Source: Galbula dea (taxonomy: Eukaryota > Chordata > Aves > Piciformes > Galbulidae). From it: a stretch of DNA of 64,000 bases. The position numbers and the translations under genes were made by a program. The stretch lies in NCBI GenBank assembly GCA_013399015.1, contig VWZX01009002.1:248001-312000 (forward strand). Direction: 5' to 3'. Within the stretch, counting starts at the first letter, position 1; every line of letters begins with the position of its first letter. Of the stretch, positions 50,273 through 63,500 are shown one piece after another. Below the pieces are notes generated by a model. The model saw nothing but the letters and a program-made list of their open reading frames with translations. It had not been told where the DNA came from and made no database searches.

Positions 50273-52262
50273 GTAATGATTGGCTTATTTTTTGTTACTA
50301 AGAAGAACATCTACATGGTTTTTGGCATTCTCTTTCCCTTCTCTCCAGAATTTTTCTTCTCCTTCCATTCTGTCAGAGTTTTTACTTTGAAAATTAACTT
50401 AAGAGGTTGCTTTAGGACTAAAATATTGGTGCTTGAGGTTAAACTAGCTTTGTAAGCAAGAGAAGACAAGGTTCTAGGATTGTATTGCAGCTAGATGTTG
50501 ACATTTCTAACTGCCTCTGGTTATTCTTCTTTGGTAACTTTGTATTTTTCTCCTTTAACTTTGTATTTTTCTCCTTGTCAGCTCTGTTGCTGTCAGTTGT
50601 TACACACCCTGTGGTACCAATGCATCTTTGAGAGGCTTTAGATTGCCAGTCAGGTTTAAATATGTTAAGGGAAAGGAAACAAAAAGATTTCTCAGTCTTC
50701 AGGGGTTTGCTAGCAGGTTACTGTGTACATGAGACTGGGTTATAAGTGAAGCACTGGCAGTTGTAGTTCATCCTTGCTGTGACACAGCCATGCCTCATGG
50801 CCAAGCATCCCAGAAAGAAGTGAACATCCCTGTTGCAGTCCTAGCAGGGATTCTGCTAGGTAGCTGCAAAATCAGCAAAGAAATATGTTTCCATTCTGTG
50901 AATGCTCTCTTCCTGTAAATTATACTTGTTTTTCTACTACCTTTCCCCGTTAGGACTGGCAGTGGGTTCTCTGACCAACATAGCATGCTTAAATAACCTC
51001 TACACCACATCTCAAGATCAGTTTCTTTGTTGCTAGTGTTATTCTCATTGCCACCTCATGTTTAGATATATTTGGGGCCACAAGTTCATCTCTCCCTGGA
51101 GAATATTTATCATGGAGTAGCAGCATTCATTGGTGTATTTGGAAGAAGAGAAGCTCTCAAATAGTTATGGATTGAATGTTGGGCTTCCCCTTCCCTTCCC
51201 CCTCCCCCCCCTTTTTATTTTATTTTCCCTTTTTATTTTTTTTCTTTTCCATTTTGCTTGCTAAGCATCATATCTTTTAGTATCTAAAATTTATATATGT
51301 GTTGTCAGCTTGGGGTCTTATCCTGCACATCATGCTCTGGTGTGACAGTTCCAGTCTTTTGAAGTCAAGGGATCAGGTGGTCTATGCAGGCACAGAAGAA
51401 ACCATTCAAAAGATCCAGTTGCAAGAGCCTGGAGATGCCTCAGTGCTGCAGTTGAGACACAGCCCAAAATAGCTTCAGGCACAGCCTGGGGGGTGACTTT
51501 GGAGGTGGAGAGATCTGCATGGTCAGATGATGTTTCTGAGAAGGCAGGTTCATGGGGACTTGGGTACTAAAGAAGTCACAGAATCATAGAACCATTTAGG
51601 TTGGAGAAGACCTTTTAAGATCATTGAGTCTAACTGTAAACCTAACACTGCCAAGTCACCACTAAACCACATCCCGAGCTCCATATCTGTGTCTTTTACA
51701 TACCTCCAGGGCTGGTGACTCCACCACTTCCTTGGGCAGCCTGTGCCAATGCTTGACAACCCTTTCATTGGAGAATTTGTCCTAATATCCAACCTGAACC
51801 TCCTGTGGTACAAATGGAGGCTGTTTCAGTGTGTGGACAAAGTCATCTGACTCTTAGTTCAGGAAATGATGTCCTGATGTGAAATTATTTTCCCTGAAAT
51901 TAGTCTTTTCATGTCCTAGATTCTGCAGATTCTTTTGCCTTCTCTGTAAGCATTTGCAGGCTTTATCCAGGCTACTATCAATATTAGACAGCTATGACAT
52001 TTCAAGTTTAGGTGCTGCAGCTTGTGTTAATATTCAAAAAAACCATAGGGCTGGAAAGAAAGGCACATTTTTGTTATTGTGTTGAAGTCAATTTTCTGAG
52101 CCTACAAAATACACCTCAGTACACTGCATTTTCAGCTTCTGACCCTGGTTCTAAAGTGTCTCTGTTCCTTGCACTGAATGCTGTCTCAGTGTGTAGCCTA
52201 GCCACTGCTACTGGACCCAGTGCAAACCACCCCTTTAAAAATGTGTGAATTTATGTTTCCAG
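50273..52262 (+). other. CGA: CGA intron 1
   Basis: This 2.0-kb intron runs from GTAATG at 50273 to TTATGTTTCCAG at 52262. It holds a short tandem duplication around 50537-50576 (ACTTTGTATTTTTCTCCTT twice), a polypyrimidine tract at about 51184-51250 and a CR1 fragment at 51576-51830. Confidence 0.7.
51576..51830 (-). repeat. CR1 LINE 3' fragment in CGA intron 1, minus orientation
   Basis: The plus strand shows TCACAGAATCATAGAACCAT, then GGTTGGAGAAGACCTTTTAA, and later TGGGCAGCCTGTGCCAATGC and CCTAATATCCAACCTGAACC. These are landmarks of the CR1 3' end in antisense order. It belongs to a different, older-looking variant than the pair in ZNF292 intron 1. Confidence 0.85.
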
Positions 52263-52269
52263 ACAGATC

Positions 52270-52369
52270 ATGGATTGCTACAGGAAGTATGCAGCTGTCA
52301 CTTTGACCATTCTGTCTGTATTTCTGCATCTTCTTCACACTTTCCCAGATGGAGAGTTTCTCATGCAGG
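52270..52369 (+). CDS. CGA: CGA exon 2, coding part (signal peptide)
   Basis: Exon 2 begins at 52263 after TTTCCAG, with seven leader bases (ACAGATC) before the ATG. It encodes the 24-residue signal peptide beginning [12 protein letters not shown] and the first residues of the mature chain, FPDGEFLMQ. It ends with one G of a Gly codon before the donor GTAAGC. Confidence 0.97.
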
Positions 52370-54323
52370 GTAAGCTGCTTTCAGCATTCAGAAATATGGC
52401 AATTATCTATCAAAGTTATTAATGAATCTTTCACTTCTTACAAATGTGGTGATGAATCATATTAGTCAGTTGCATTTGTTGACACTGAGGTATGAAGGTG
52501 CAATAAATCAATTTTGCTGTGAGAATACTTCCCATTTCTTCTCTAAACTTGATTTCTCCAGGTGAGGAGTCTTCCAAATGACCACGTCCTCCTGTTGAGG
52601 TGGGTGATCCTTGAAGCAATATCAACTAGAAACCTTTTGGTTTCTTGCACTTGTGAGGTCTAAATGGCAACATTAACATCAGGAACGGCAGAGCCATAAC
52701 TTCTCCTCATCATATGCAAGATATCTTTCCTCTGTAGATTCCAGGATATAGGATGTTGATGGTGTGGCATTCTACAAAGCAGGCACATTAGGAAGACTTT
52801 AGGGGTGTTTTGAAGGTTGTGGGGATTTTTTCTTCAGCCTCATACTGAATATAGAAAAGGGTGAGTTACACAAATCTTGGGATCCCTGGGCATTTTGAAA
52901 ACTCTTGGGAAGAGAGACACTGCCTAGGCAGCACTGCAAGTCCTGCTGGTGCTTTTTAACTACCCATAGCTGGTAGGAAGTTTTCCCAGGATGGCTAGAG
53001 CAGTAGGAGTACAAAAACACCCCACAACTGTCAATAACATTAAGAAAAACCCCAGGAAAGAGACAATGATAATGTTTGTGCCTTACCTAGAAAGCCACAG
53101 TCTAGTTTTACAGCTGGTGCATGTTGCAGAGTTGAAGGACCCTAAAGAAAGGAGCTTTGGTGTCTGTGCTTTTCTCTTCTGCAGATGTCCAGCAGCAGGA
53201 TGTGACTGATGCTGCTTCTCACCACCTGCATTTTCCCTTTCTTTTTTGAACATGAAAATATAGCTGGAGACCAAGTAAAAGTCTCTTCCTTATATTTTTA
53301 TGGCAGGTTGTCCAGAGTGCAAGCTGGGAGAGAACAGATTCTTCTCCAAGCCAGGAGCACCTGTTTACCAGTGCACTGGGTGCTGTTTCTCCCGGGCCTA
53401 TCCCACTCCCATGAGGTCCAAGAAGACCATGCTTGTTCCAAAGAACATCACCTCAGAAGCCACATGCTGCGTGGCAAAGGCCTTTACCAAGGTGAGGGTG
53501 TGAATGAAACCCATTTAAGCTTCTTTTAGGATGCTCTGTTTAGCTGAAGGAGTGAATAGAGAATGGTATGGTTTTGCCAGAGGCCATTGGAGAGCTGTTG
53601 GAGGGAAGCATCCTTGGCATTTATATCCTTGGCACTTGAGTGCTTTCTTCTTTCTAAAGAGGAAATCAAAGAGTCTGAGATTCACTTGGGTTGTGGAACT
53701 CTCAAGTGGCAGTTGACAGCTGAACAGTGCTGGGCTGTGAGGACAGCCCAGATACCTGACTTACCTATAGACACCAACAGCCAAAGCCATCCTAGTTCTT
53801 CATCCCAGTAGAGCATAGATCCTTTTCTAGACAGCCAACATTATACTTGCCTGGAGGTAGCAACTAGAATTCCTTTGAGATTAAAATGAAAGATAATTCA
53901 TTGTGTCTGTGGTCTCCATTTTTATAATCCCCATCTGAAATATTTTAGGACACTTCCTGATTTTCCAGGTGTTGGTTACTTGACACTGTCTGAAAATCAG
54001 ACACCTAAAGAAGTGCCAAATTAAGGACACTAAACTGTCATCATGCATGTCACCACTGAAACCCTTCTCTTTATGGCACCAAAAGCCACTGATGACACAG
54101 CTTCACAGGTTGGCACTCAGAGGCTTTTCTAGTGCACCTACCCCAAAAAGCCCAAGTACCTTGTGGTGAAGAAAAAGGCAATGCTATTTTTACTGTGTAG
54201 CTAATCCTAATTCTTTGTTGTATGTGTGTGTTTTCTTTTTTTAAGATCACCCTTAAGGACAATGTGAAGATAGAGAACCATACAGATTGTCACTGCAGTA
54301 CCTGCTACTACCATAAATCCTAA
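52270..54323 (+). CDS. CGA: CGA, glycoprotein hormone common alpha subunit (gene-level coding span)
   Basis: This secreted cystine-knot subunit pairs with the specific beta subunits to form LH, FSH and TSH in the anterior pituitary. Coding exons 52270-52369, 53307-53491 and 54246-54323 join to 363 bases: 120 residues plus TAA. Residues 1-24 are a hydrophobic signal peptide ([13 protein letters not shown]), and the mature chain of 96 residues starts FPDGEF. It has ten cysteines (mature 11, 14, 32, 35, 36, 63, 64, 86, 88, 91) in the cystine-knot order, and two N-glycosylation sites (mature N56 in NIT, N82 in NHT). It ends [11 protein letters not shown], the conserved receptor-binding tail. The length and mature start agree with what I recall of chicken CGA. 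All junctions are GT/AG and the gene appears intact. Confidence 0.98.
52370..53306 (+). other. CGA: CGA intron 2
   Basis: This 937-base intron runs from GTAAGC to TTTTTATGGCAG. I see nothing recognisable in it. Confidence 0.85.
53307..53491 (+). CDS. CGA: CGA exon 3 (cystine-knot core)
   Basis: The exon is 185 bases; GT completes the split Gly codon and the end is on a codon boundary (ACC AAG/GTGAGG). It encodes [20 protein letters not shown], then [20 protein letters not shown] and a stretch with the glycosylation site [10 protein letters not shown], ending KAFTK. It contains seven of the ten cysteines and the central loop that holds the beta subunit. Confidence 0.98.
53492..54245 (+). other. 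CGA: CGA intron 3
   Basis: This 754-base intron runs from GTGAGG to a pyrimidine-rich acceptor, TTCTTTTTTTAAG. I see nothing recognisable in it. Confidence 0.85.
54246..54323 (+). CDS. CGA: CGA exon 4, coding part (C-terminus)
   Basis: It encodes [20 protein letters not shown] then YYHKS and TAA, 25 residues. It includes the second N-glycosylation site (NHT) and the last three cysteines. The 3' UTR continues to about 54595. Confidence 0.98.
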   Translation: MTLKDNVKIENHTDCHCSTCYYHKS

Positions 54324-54573
54324 AGTCTCTCCCTTTGTTAATGATCAAGGACAACGGTGATTGGAATTGAATGGATTGGGTTTTTCAGCTTTTATAGCAC
54401 TGCTGTGTAAAATCTTATGTTTTCTGGTCAAGACACTGAGTAGACCTTTGAATAAGATGGATGGATGTTTTATTTCCTCTTTGCTTCTTCATGCATTTGA
54501 GTAAGTTGCATTATTTCCATTAGGGATAAAATACAGCACTTGCATGACAACAGAATGTTTGATCTAGTTTTAA

Positions 54574-54579
54574 AATAAA
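54574..54579 (+). terminator. CGA: CGA polyadenylation signal
   Basis: The AATAAA hexamer lies about 250 bases after the stop codon and gives a 3' UTR of about 270 bases, a normal size for CGA. Cleavage is expected 10-30 bases further on. Confidence 0.75.
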
Positions 54580-54599
54580 CTGTCAGTTAAATCATCAGT

Positions 54600-57500
54600 G
54601 TTTCTTGAGGAAAAATGATGATTTAATAGTTTAAAACAACAACAACAAGATTCTGCTGCAGTTAATTTCTAGATTTTTTTAGTGGGAGAAGGAGGGAAGG
54701 AGGAAGGGAGGAATAGGAAAGTGAACAGAAAAAGAAGCAGTCATTTCCCCAGGTTAATTTAGTGATTAGATTTTTTAGCCTCCAGTGGCTATTCCAGAGT
54801 CTGCCATGGGGACTGATCTTGTTACTTCACTATTCTTACTATGCTGGAATATCTCAATCTGCAAAGCTTTTCCTTAATATTTTATCTATGTCTCACTGGT
54901 TCCAACATTGCTTTTGGTCAAAGGGGAGATAATCCAGTAGAGTGGTCTTTAGGAGGAATTTAATAACCTTAGCAGCACAAGTTTTCCCAGTGAGAAATCT
55001 TAATTTCTCATTGCAGATTACCACTCAGGACATTACAGGAACACATGCCAAGCAGCCACTAGAGCAGACTCACAATTCCAACTTGTAGAGTTTTATTAAA
55101 CATGACTGATGTGGGTAATTTTGCAGGAGAGCTAGGTCCTGCCTGGGATTTCTGGGAAATGAGAGAGGAGTGACTTGAAGTTGCAAGAGGAGTACCTTTG
55201 GGAAAGGTATTGCATTTTCTCCTAGCTTTGGCAGGACTGAAAGGAGATTCCTTGCCATACTTCTTGCATACCCTCCTCCTCAAGTGACCTCCCCTGGCAG
55301 TATCAAGTATTTGCTGCCCACAGTAGCAGGTTGGTGACATGATAAACTGTTTGCATCTTCTGAATCAGCTTCCATATTTTACATTGTAAAACCATAGAAA
55401 TATGGGGACACTTGTGAGACAAGTGGGCAGTGCACACATCTTCAGGCTGGCCAACTTCAGGCTAACCTGGTTGGAGAGTAGGAGATCTGCTTCCTGGGTA
55501 AGGAGCCTGGGCATGGGTGGTATTAGAGTGCTTTAGAGGCTGGGCTGATGATATTCAGGGGTTTATGAATGTGACTCTGCTTGTGAATCTAGAAAGTGAG
55601 GGCATGTATGTACTCTTAGAGGACTTCAATGCTGAAGAACAGGACTGGGCTTACTTACATTGAAAATGGGTGTAAAACGCCAGGTCACAGTCAGAAGAGT
55701 GGTGGTGGTAGCTCAGTGAGCCCATACACAGTCAGGGCTAGGAAAACCAATGCTGCATGTTGTTTGGAAGCTAAAACAGTTAACCATAATAGAGAATAAA
55801 TGGGATATGAATAAGAATATATGCTGGGAGACAATCTAGATTTATATCTGTAGAGATTAAAGAGCAGATTTCCAGCAGAAATGGAAAACAGGGAAAAAAG
55901 TACAACATAGTTTCCTTGCATTAGAAAATGGCTGAGTCTGAGGCTAAATCAGCCACATATATGCAAGAGAGCACAGAGAGACAATTCCACAAAATCAGAA
56001 GAGACACTAATCTCTTGTTTACACCCATAGCCAATGTGCATCTTCTGTATTTCAGGAAGAGAGCATTTGTGCATGGAGATGAAATGAAGTCCCTGTCAGT
56101 GTGGTTTATAAGTAGTAATAAATCTGTCAGGCTGATACTGTGGATTAAAAATGCTGAAGATCAAGCAGGCTGAAGATAAAAATGATATGTTTTTACTGTC
56201 ACAGTGACCTATATAAACCTACATCACCATAGTCCTATTAACATATTCATTCTGTGACCAGAGAGACTCGTGAAGCTTGTTTTCCTGATGATCTGTGTCC
56301 TGCCTCACTGAAGATCTGTTTTGCCACATCCTCAGCAAACCCTTCTCCCTTCTTCCAGGGCAGCCCCATCAGATGCCCTCTCAGGGTGCTGCAGAGCCAT
56401 CAGCCAGAGCCAGGACCATGCCACTGTTTGTCCATCCATGTTTTCTTAGGGCTGCTACTGACTTCTTTCCAGTCAGACTCCATTTTTTGTATTTTGCCAA
56501 TAGCAGGTGTTGATTTTCACCAAACTGCTAAGAACTTCCAAGGGCTGAGGGCATTACCCATCACCTGCAAATACTCAATACTGCCTAAAGGGTTAAAGAG
56601 TTGCCGAGGAGTGGAATCACCCTTTCCATGATGATTGCTAGGTATTGTGATTGCAGTCCACAGCAGGTGAGTGCAGGAAGGGTTCTCAGCAGAAAGATAA
56701 AACTCTCCAGCTGTAAGGATTTGGTGAACTGAATTTTCAGACCAGATTTCTTACTCCTAGAAAGCCTGAGAAGGTCCAGGTGAGCAGTAACCCTCCTTTT
56801 CTTTTCTTATCACCCTGCCTCAACAATGATTCTAAATAGTGGTGGTGGGGGGAAGAGAAGGTTATCCCAGGGCTTGTGTTGGGTAAGTACAGGCTGTATG
56901 TGTCCCCTTTACAGCTGGATGAAAGCTCCTTACTAATTTGGGAGTCACCTAAGTGTATTCATATATTGCAGGAGCCTCTCGCAGTGGAGGGAAGGGCATT
57001 TGGCTGTGTCTGTGAAAACTGCTATGAAAAGAGAGATTTGAAGATGTTGTCAGGAAACATGTAAACACATTTGGTGATGGAATGAAACTAACAGTTAATC
57101 ACTTTCTCAGTGTCTGGAGGATTCCCCCAGTTAAGGGGTTTCCCTGTTGCTCTGCAGTTTCCTGCGTCTCTGGCATATGTTAAGCCAGCACTTGGCTGGC
57201 AGTCAGGCTGCAGGAAGATGCCATCTCATTATGTGCCATGTGTAAGCAGGAAATCTAACAGATACTGTCCTGCCAAACCACTCTGGGGATTGAGCTAGGA
57301 GAGAAACCTGTATTCTTTTGGTTGAGGGAAACCAAGAAGGCAGCAAATTTGTTTTAGCTCTTATCCTCAGCTATCAGACAGGGATAGAGGATGTTCTTCC
57401 TTGTTCTCCCTTCTTAACAAGAGTGTACACTCCTTAATTTGCCAGGTAAGGTAAAGCATGCAAGGCAAATCATTTCCCCCACAAGTTTTGGAGTTAGCTT

Positions 57501-60500
57501 GATTTGGAATAGCTATGTTTGAACATGTCTTTGTCCTTTCTCTTGCTTTATGTCTTTACACTAAGCAGTTCATAATGTTCCTTTCATGCAAATACACTCC
57601 CAGAGGAGGCTACAACAACAAAGCAATTCTGAAAAGTCACCAAGTAAATTAAAGTGCCAAACATGGACCTGAGTATCCTTGAAAAGACACAACAGTGCAC
57701 AGTTGCCTGGGAGCCCAGGGGAAGGAGCTCCAGCTGATGAACCTCAAAGTGCAAAGGCTGGAGGTGAGAGAGTGCAACAGCCCTAGCTGAATGTCTACAA
57801 GAGATGGGTAATGCCATGGCCATTAGTAACATTTGCAGCTATGAGTGCAAAGGTAAAGGCAAACATAAACAAATCCAGTGCTTCAAGAAGTAAGTTGGCC
57901 CTCTAGGCTTTAGGAACAATGTTTTTCTTCATTGTGGTTTGATCAAATATTTGCTTTCACCTTATCTCTCCCTGTTGGGTCCGTATCTGGAAAGAAAAAC
58001 AAAGGTCCCATCCAATTGTCTCCTGCCAAGCCATATTAATGTTAATGCAGACATGAGATGCCTAAATATTACTTACTGTTGGATTCTCCTGATTAAAATA
58101 CTGCTTTCAGATCTCCTGCCCTGCATCCCACATGCCTATTCAGGCACAGCTCAGGGGAAAGCTCCTTTCTCCTCAGAAACTCTCTTCCAAAAATTAGTTT
58201 TAATTTGAATACTTTTATTATCTTTTTTCCCGGATTTATTTCCTTGGAACTTCGAGAACATGATTATATTACGGAAACATTAGCAAGAATCCAAAGGTTT
58301 CGGATGCTTTGTGTTTTAATTTTCTGAGGCATTTACTTTTGCTGCAGGTGGCTGTGTGACTATTGATGGCCCTTGAATGCCATCCAGTGGTGGAAAGGCA
58401 AAGGCATCTCCGTGCCTGCTGCTAAACTGCCTCCAGCAACGGCTAGTTCACACATAACAATTATTTTTACATTACCAGCGTATCATTCTTATGCCCTATT
58501 TGTAGTGGGATCAGAAAGCACGAAAATAGGTTTTTATCTGGCAGGTCAGAGCAGCAGAAACTCCATCTGGTGTTTCACAGTTCTGTGAAATGGGAGACAG
58601 AAACACCCCCTCTTTAGAACTGGAATTTGTCTGGCTTTAAAGCTCAAGCCTTAAACAACTTTAAGCTTTAAACAACTGCAAGGGCTAAGTTTTTCGCCTT
58701 CATCATGATTTGATTTTTTTAGGTGGATTTTTTCTCTTGGGATTTGCTAGATGAGGAAAGCTCAAATGTGAGCTTGTGTGGAGGGAGGCTGCTTCCTTAG
58801 CCATTTCCATGCAGGGCTTTGGGATAACTGGTGTTTTGTGGCTGCCTCGTACTTTTTAACTAGGAAACCTCCTGCTGCCTTACTGAAAAGTGCATCAATA
58901 GTCTTGTCTGGAAATCATCTGCAGAGTTTCTCCCACAAGTGCCACCTGTCAGTGCTCTACTGCAATGCAAATAAATGGAAACTTTAGGTGTCATTTCACA
59001 AAGAGCTCTGAGCTGCAAGCTTCCCACCAGCTCACACTGCCAAATTAGTGGGATTTTGGAAGAAACTCCTGTTCTGAGGTGGGCAAAGAAACAGAGAAAC
59101 TAGACTAAGGTGGCATGGGATCTGTAAAAGAGATGGTATAGCACAGCAGCTGGGGGACAGTGTCAGGGCAGAGACACCCAGCCCTAGGTGTGTGGCTATG
59201 CTCTCTCTTACCCCAGAGTGGCTCTACTACCCTGTGCATGTGGAGTGAGGAGGGAGACAGACTCAGGTGAGAAGGGTTGGAACAAGTTGTTCCTTGACCT
59301 GCAAGATGCTTGGATTGTCATCCCATCTGCTGGCTGGGCAGGGAATTGTTTGTACTCTCCTTCCCTAGCCAGTGCCTGCTAGAGATATTTGAGAATGCCA
59401 CCTGAGGATAAATGGTTATTTTACACACAGGGCTTATGTACTTCACTCAAAAGCAACTTTCTCATGCATATATGTCAGGCATATGGAAAGTGATTGGCTG
59501 TAAAGCCTGGAGCTCAGACATATGTGTAAGAGAGATTTCTCTTGCTGCTAAAGGTCACTTCATTTTCTGGTAAACACATGCTTCTTTAAGTGGTGTGCTT
59601 CCTGGAATACTTCTCTCCTGAGGTAAGAGTTGCTGAAGAGTATTCTGAGAGTTAAATGTATGCTGTATGGAGCATTTCATACTTTTAAGTATTTCTTGTA
59701 ATAGGCACTCAGCTGATGAAGAATAAAGAGAAAGGATGTTGTTCTGAACCACTTATTTAGTGTAGGCTGGATTCTTCTGCTCCTGTTGACTCGAGAGGAA
59801 GTCGATGGTCCTCTTTTCCACTTACAACTTGTGGGGCTCAGGCTCCTCATGCACTGAGATCTGCAGAAAAACAAGCATCTTAAGTAAAGGTAATTGTCTG
59901 TGCAGTGAGGCTTTAATACTGACCTTGACCTCTTCATTATTATGTGTAAACCTGAGTGTTTCCTACAGCACCAGTCACTAGCAGGTGAGATGAACCTCAA
60001 AGAGCTGTCACTGTTATACACCATGGTGGTAGAGGAGCATCCACCTTATTGAGCTGGGGTCAGCTTGATAGTTCAGGTCCTGCAGTGGCTCTGCTGGAGC
60101 ATGAGACAGAGAGGAGGACACTGAGGAAGAAGAGGTGGGTGGTTGTGCCTCAAGAAGGCAGCTGATGGTTCAGGAGACACAGCACTTGAAGAACACAGGA
60201 GGCAGACCCTGGGTGAGGATGCAGGTAGGAGGTGATGGTGAAGACTGGTGTTAAATACCTTTTTCCTCAGTGTGTGGTTTCCTGCACTGAACACCCAGTG
60301 CCTGTATACAGCCAAACTTTTTGGCTTACTTCCCATATATTTTCATGCAGCCAGAGTTTACTCTGCAAATATTAATATTAAGCAAATTTGGCATTTGCTG
60401 TTTGCAAACACTCTCAGAGAAGCTGGAGTGTGAGTATTGGTTGCCTTCTTCCATGGATGAACAGAGGAGAAGAGGTCTCAGGGAGTCCTGTGAAGCAGTG

Positions 60501-63500
60501 GCAGGAAAGCAACAATCCTCAGACTGGAAGCCATAAAACCACATGAGATTTTGAGGGAAAGTTTTCCAACCATAATGTCTGAATGGCTGCAAGCCAGAGG
60601 GAAGACATAAACAGAACAGGAAGGGACAGTTACCAGGTGATAAGAGTTCAGAGGCTGCTGCAAGGAATAGTGCCTTTGCTTTTCCTCTTGGTCTGTGGCA
60701 GATGGGCTGGAAAGCAACCTGCTCCAGTTGCAGCATGGGAGATTCAGGTTAGCCAGGGAAAGAAGCTTTCTGTTGCTGGAGGAAATGAAGCAGGAAATAG
60801 GCTGTCTGAGGAAGATGAGGCATCTCCATCACTGGAGGACTTTTAAGAACAGATTAAACAAAGATTTGTCAGAAGTGACATGGCTGTAGGTGACCCTGCC
60901 TTGAGGCTAGGGAATGGATGAGGCTCTTCAGCCTCATGATCTGCTGACTGCCTGAGATGGATTATCTGCTATGGACAAGGTTGTTGGCATCAACAGCAGA
61001 GTAATGTGTTTGTCAGACTGTTAGAGCACTGTGAGTACTGACAGTAAGCCTAAGAGCCACAAATTTAAACACTCCATGTTTAACTGGGGTTTATTTCCTA
61101 AAATGAGCTGAGGGATTGGGAAATCTGTTCAGGAAGCTTATTTTAGAAGGTCTGAGTGTAACACTTGCTGCTTCTAATATTGCAGATTTGGTCATACAGG
61201 ACTACACTTTCTAAAGAACTGGGGGGAGAAGTTGGTTACTTTTGAACTGTGACTTATTCTTGATTCAGGTAAGACCTGAGAGGTGTAAGACAGACCTGTG
61301 TCAACTACAGCATCTTCCTGACACTGCCCTGTGCATGGTGCCCCTTCCCTGCCAGCTCCTTGTGTCTCCCTTCCTGGCTCTCCCTCTCTTGCTGGGCTGT
61401 TGAACAGAGCCTTAGGTGATATGATATATGCCCCTTAGAGGAGCTGTGTGCACCAAAAGTGCATCCAAGGTGGCCAGCTGGCTGGACAAGGGCCCTTCAC
61501 AGTGTCCAGTTCTACTTCTACCAGCTCAATATCTGCTTCCCATTGTTTCTCCCTCGATGTGAAAGGTATGGTGTGGTTATGGTGATCTCAGCTCTGACTG
61601 GTTTTGTAGCTACCACCAGCTGGCTTTGGACCACCAAAATCTGTGCTTGACAGCACCAAGCAAGAAATGACAGCACAGCTGGTCTCCCAGTGACCACTGT
61701 AATTGCTGGGACAGCAGAATGGTGGTAAAATCAGCAAGTGTCATCATCATTACACCCTAGGTGTCACTATAGGAACATGTCTTAGAGAAAAGCCAGGGCT
61801 CCAGAGTATGCCAACCTTGCATTTGCAAAAGATGTTGGTGTGTGTGAATTGTGGCAGTGAGTGTTGAGGCCTCAGGGTATAAAGAAATTATTCCTCCTGC
61901 AATTGCAATAAAAACTACTTCTGTTTGAAGGTTACTGGGTGGGATGCAGGTGTCCAGTCAGTGGTTCCAAAATGGCCAGACCTACTGCTGATATAGGAGT
62001 GGGTGGTGAGACCTGGGCTGGGACAGGGGGGAACAAGCTGTAGAGGCAGCAGGTGGTAATGTGACTTGTAGGCTTCCATTTTAAGGATGGCCAGCATGAA
62101 CTTGCTGATGGTTAGCTTCCCATGTGTGGCAGGGGGGAGAGGAAAATGATGTGACCAGTGGTCAGAAGAGAGCAATTACCCCTATCTGCATAGTGGTTGA
62201 GGGGTGAACATTGGTGAGCAGCTACTACAAAGTGGAAAAAAATGTAGGTGAGATGAGGATGGTGACCTAGCTGGAGTGTTAAAGCTGCTTGTGAGGTAGC
62301 TGCTGTGACTGACATAAACCTGTCTGTCCAGCAGCATCAATGTGGTCATGACATCCTGACAGAGTAGTGAAGCCATGGTCCTGGAGACCACCTAACCATG
62401 GTGCTTCTCAAAGCTCTGGTGCTTCTCTCCTCTGCAGCTGTGCAAACCAGGCTGTCCTGAGGCTGCAGCTCACACATGGATTCATGGCTATTGACAAGGC
62501 AAGGAGTTTCCAACACCTTTGCATTTCCTTTCTCTGCCTATAGACCAAAGGATGATTTTATACAGTCCATTACTAAACATTTCAACAACACAGGTACTCT
62601 CTCAGGTAAAAAAAGAACCTAAAGGAAAATTGTGCTAACACAACCCTATGTAGCACTCAAGCTTGTGACCAGAGACACTCTACTGCCTTGGCTGCAACAA
62701 CCATTTTTAAGCCTGTCATTTTTTTTGTTTGAGCAAAAACTTATTCTTGCTTCCAGGTTTTCATATCTTTTGCTTGGAATTAGGTGACCCATAAGACTGC
62801 CTTTGTTTTCATCCCTTTTCCCCTGTGTGGTCATGTATCCACTACAAAAAGGTGGCTATTTCTTTCATCCAGAAATAGTTCCTCACCTTTATTTCCTTGG
62901 GTAGCCTTGCTGTTTCCAGCACCCTGTGGATCTCCTCATCACTAGCTTGAAGAAGTGAAGCAGAAAATACTTTTATCTGATTCAGAGAAAGACCAGAGCA
63001 AATGCTTAGTGGGGAAAAAGAAGAAAACTGTCTTTTCCTAGAAGATGAGCTGTTCACACAGAGTGGTTTTTAAAGGCTTTATTTTGAAAAGGTCAAACTA
63101 GAAAACTCATTCTTGAATGACCAAGTCTCAGTGTTCAAGTGTGTACATGCAGTTGCCTACAGACAAAGCAGGGGTCCAAGCTCCCACTGGAGACAGTGGC
63201 AATCCAGGGCTTAATTCAGTTGCCCACAGTTAGGCATCTAGTGATACCTGAGGTGCCCTAAAGTGGCCTGATGTACAGATCTGTGAGGCTTGTGTCATGC
63301 CTGGGTGCAGCTGCCTTTTCCAGGATGAAATGAATCACAAGCCCTGCCTGCAAAGGCTGTGTTGGACAGATCTTTCTTGGCTGTAATGGGAGCAGACAAA
63401 CTCAGCACACGTGTAAGTACTTCCCAGTATGCATCTGGATTTAGGTGTCTTCGTATGTAGCCAGATCTCATTCTCCCTTTCTCCGTTCCAGACACTCCCT

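Noticed and set aside
53209..53529. 106-codon plus-strand frame over CGA exon 3
   Set aside because: It is out of frame with the cystine-knot sequence. The true frame through 53307-53491 gives the recognised CGA core.
61300..62400. Cluster of short overlapping open frames, checked as a possible receptor pseudogene (HTR1E is expected near CGA)
   Set aside because: No frame shows transmembrane-receptor motifs such as DRY or NPxxY, and no protein family could be recognised.
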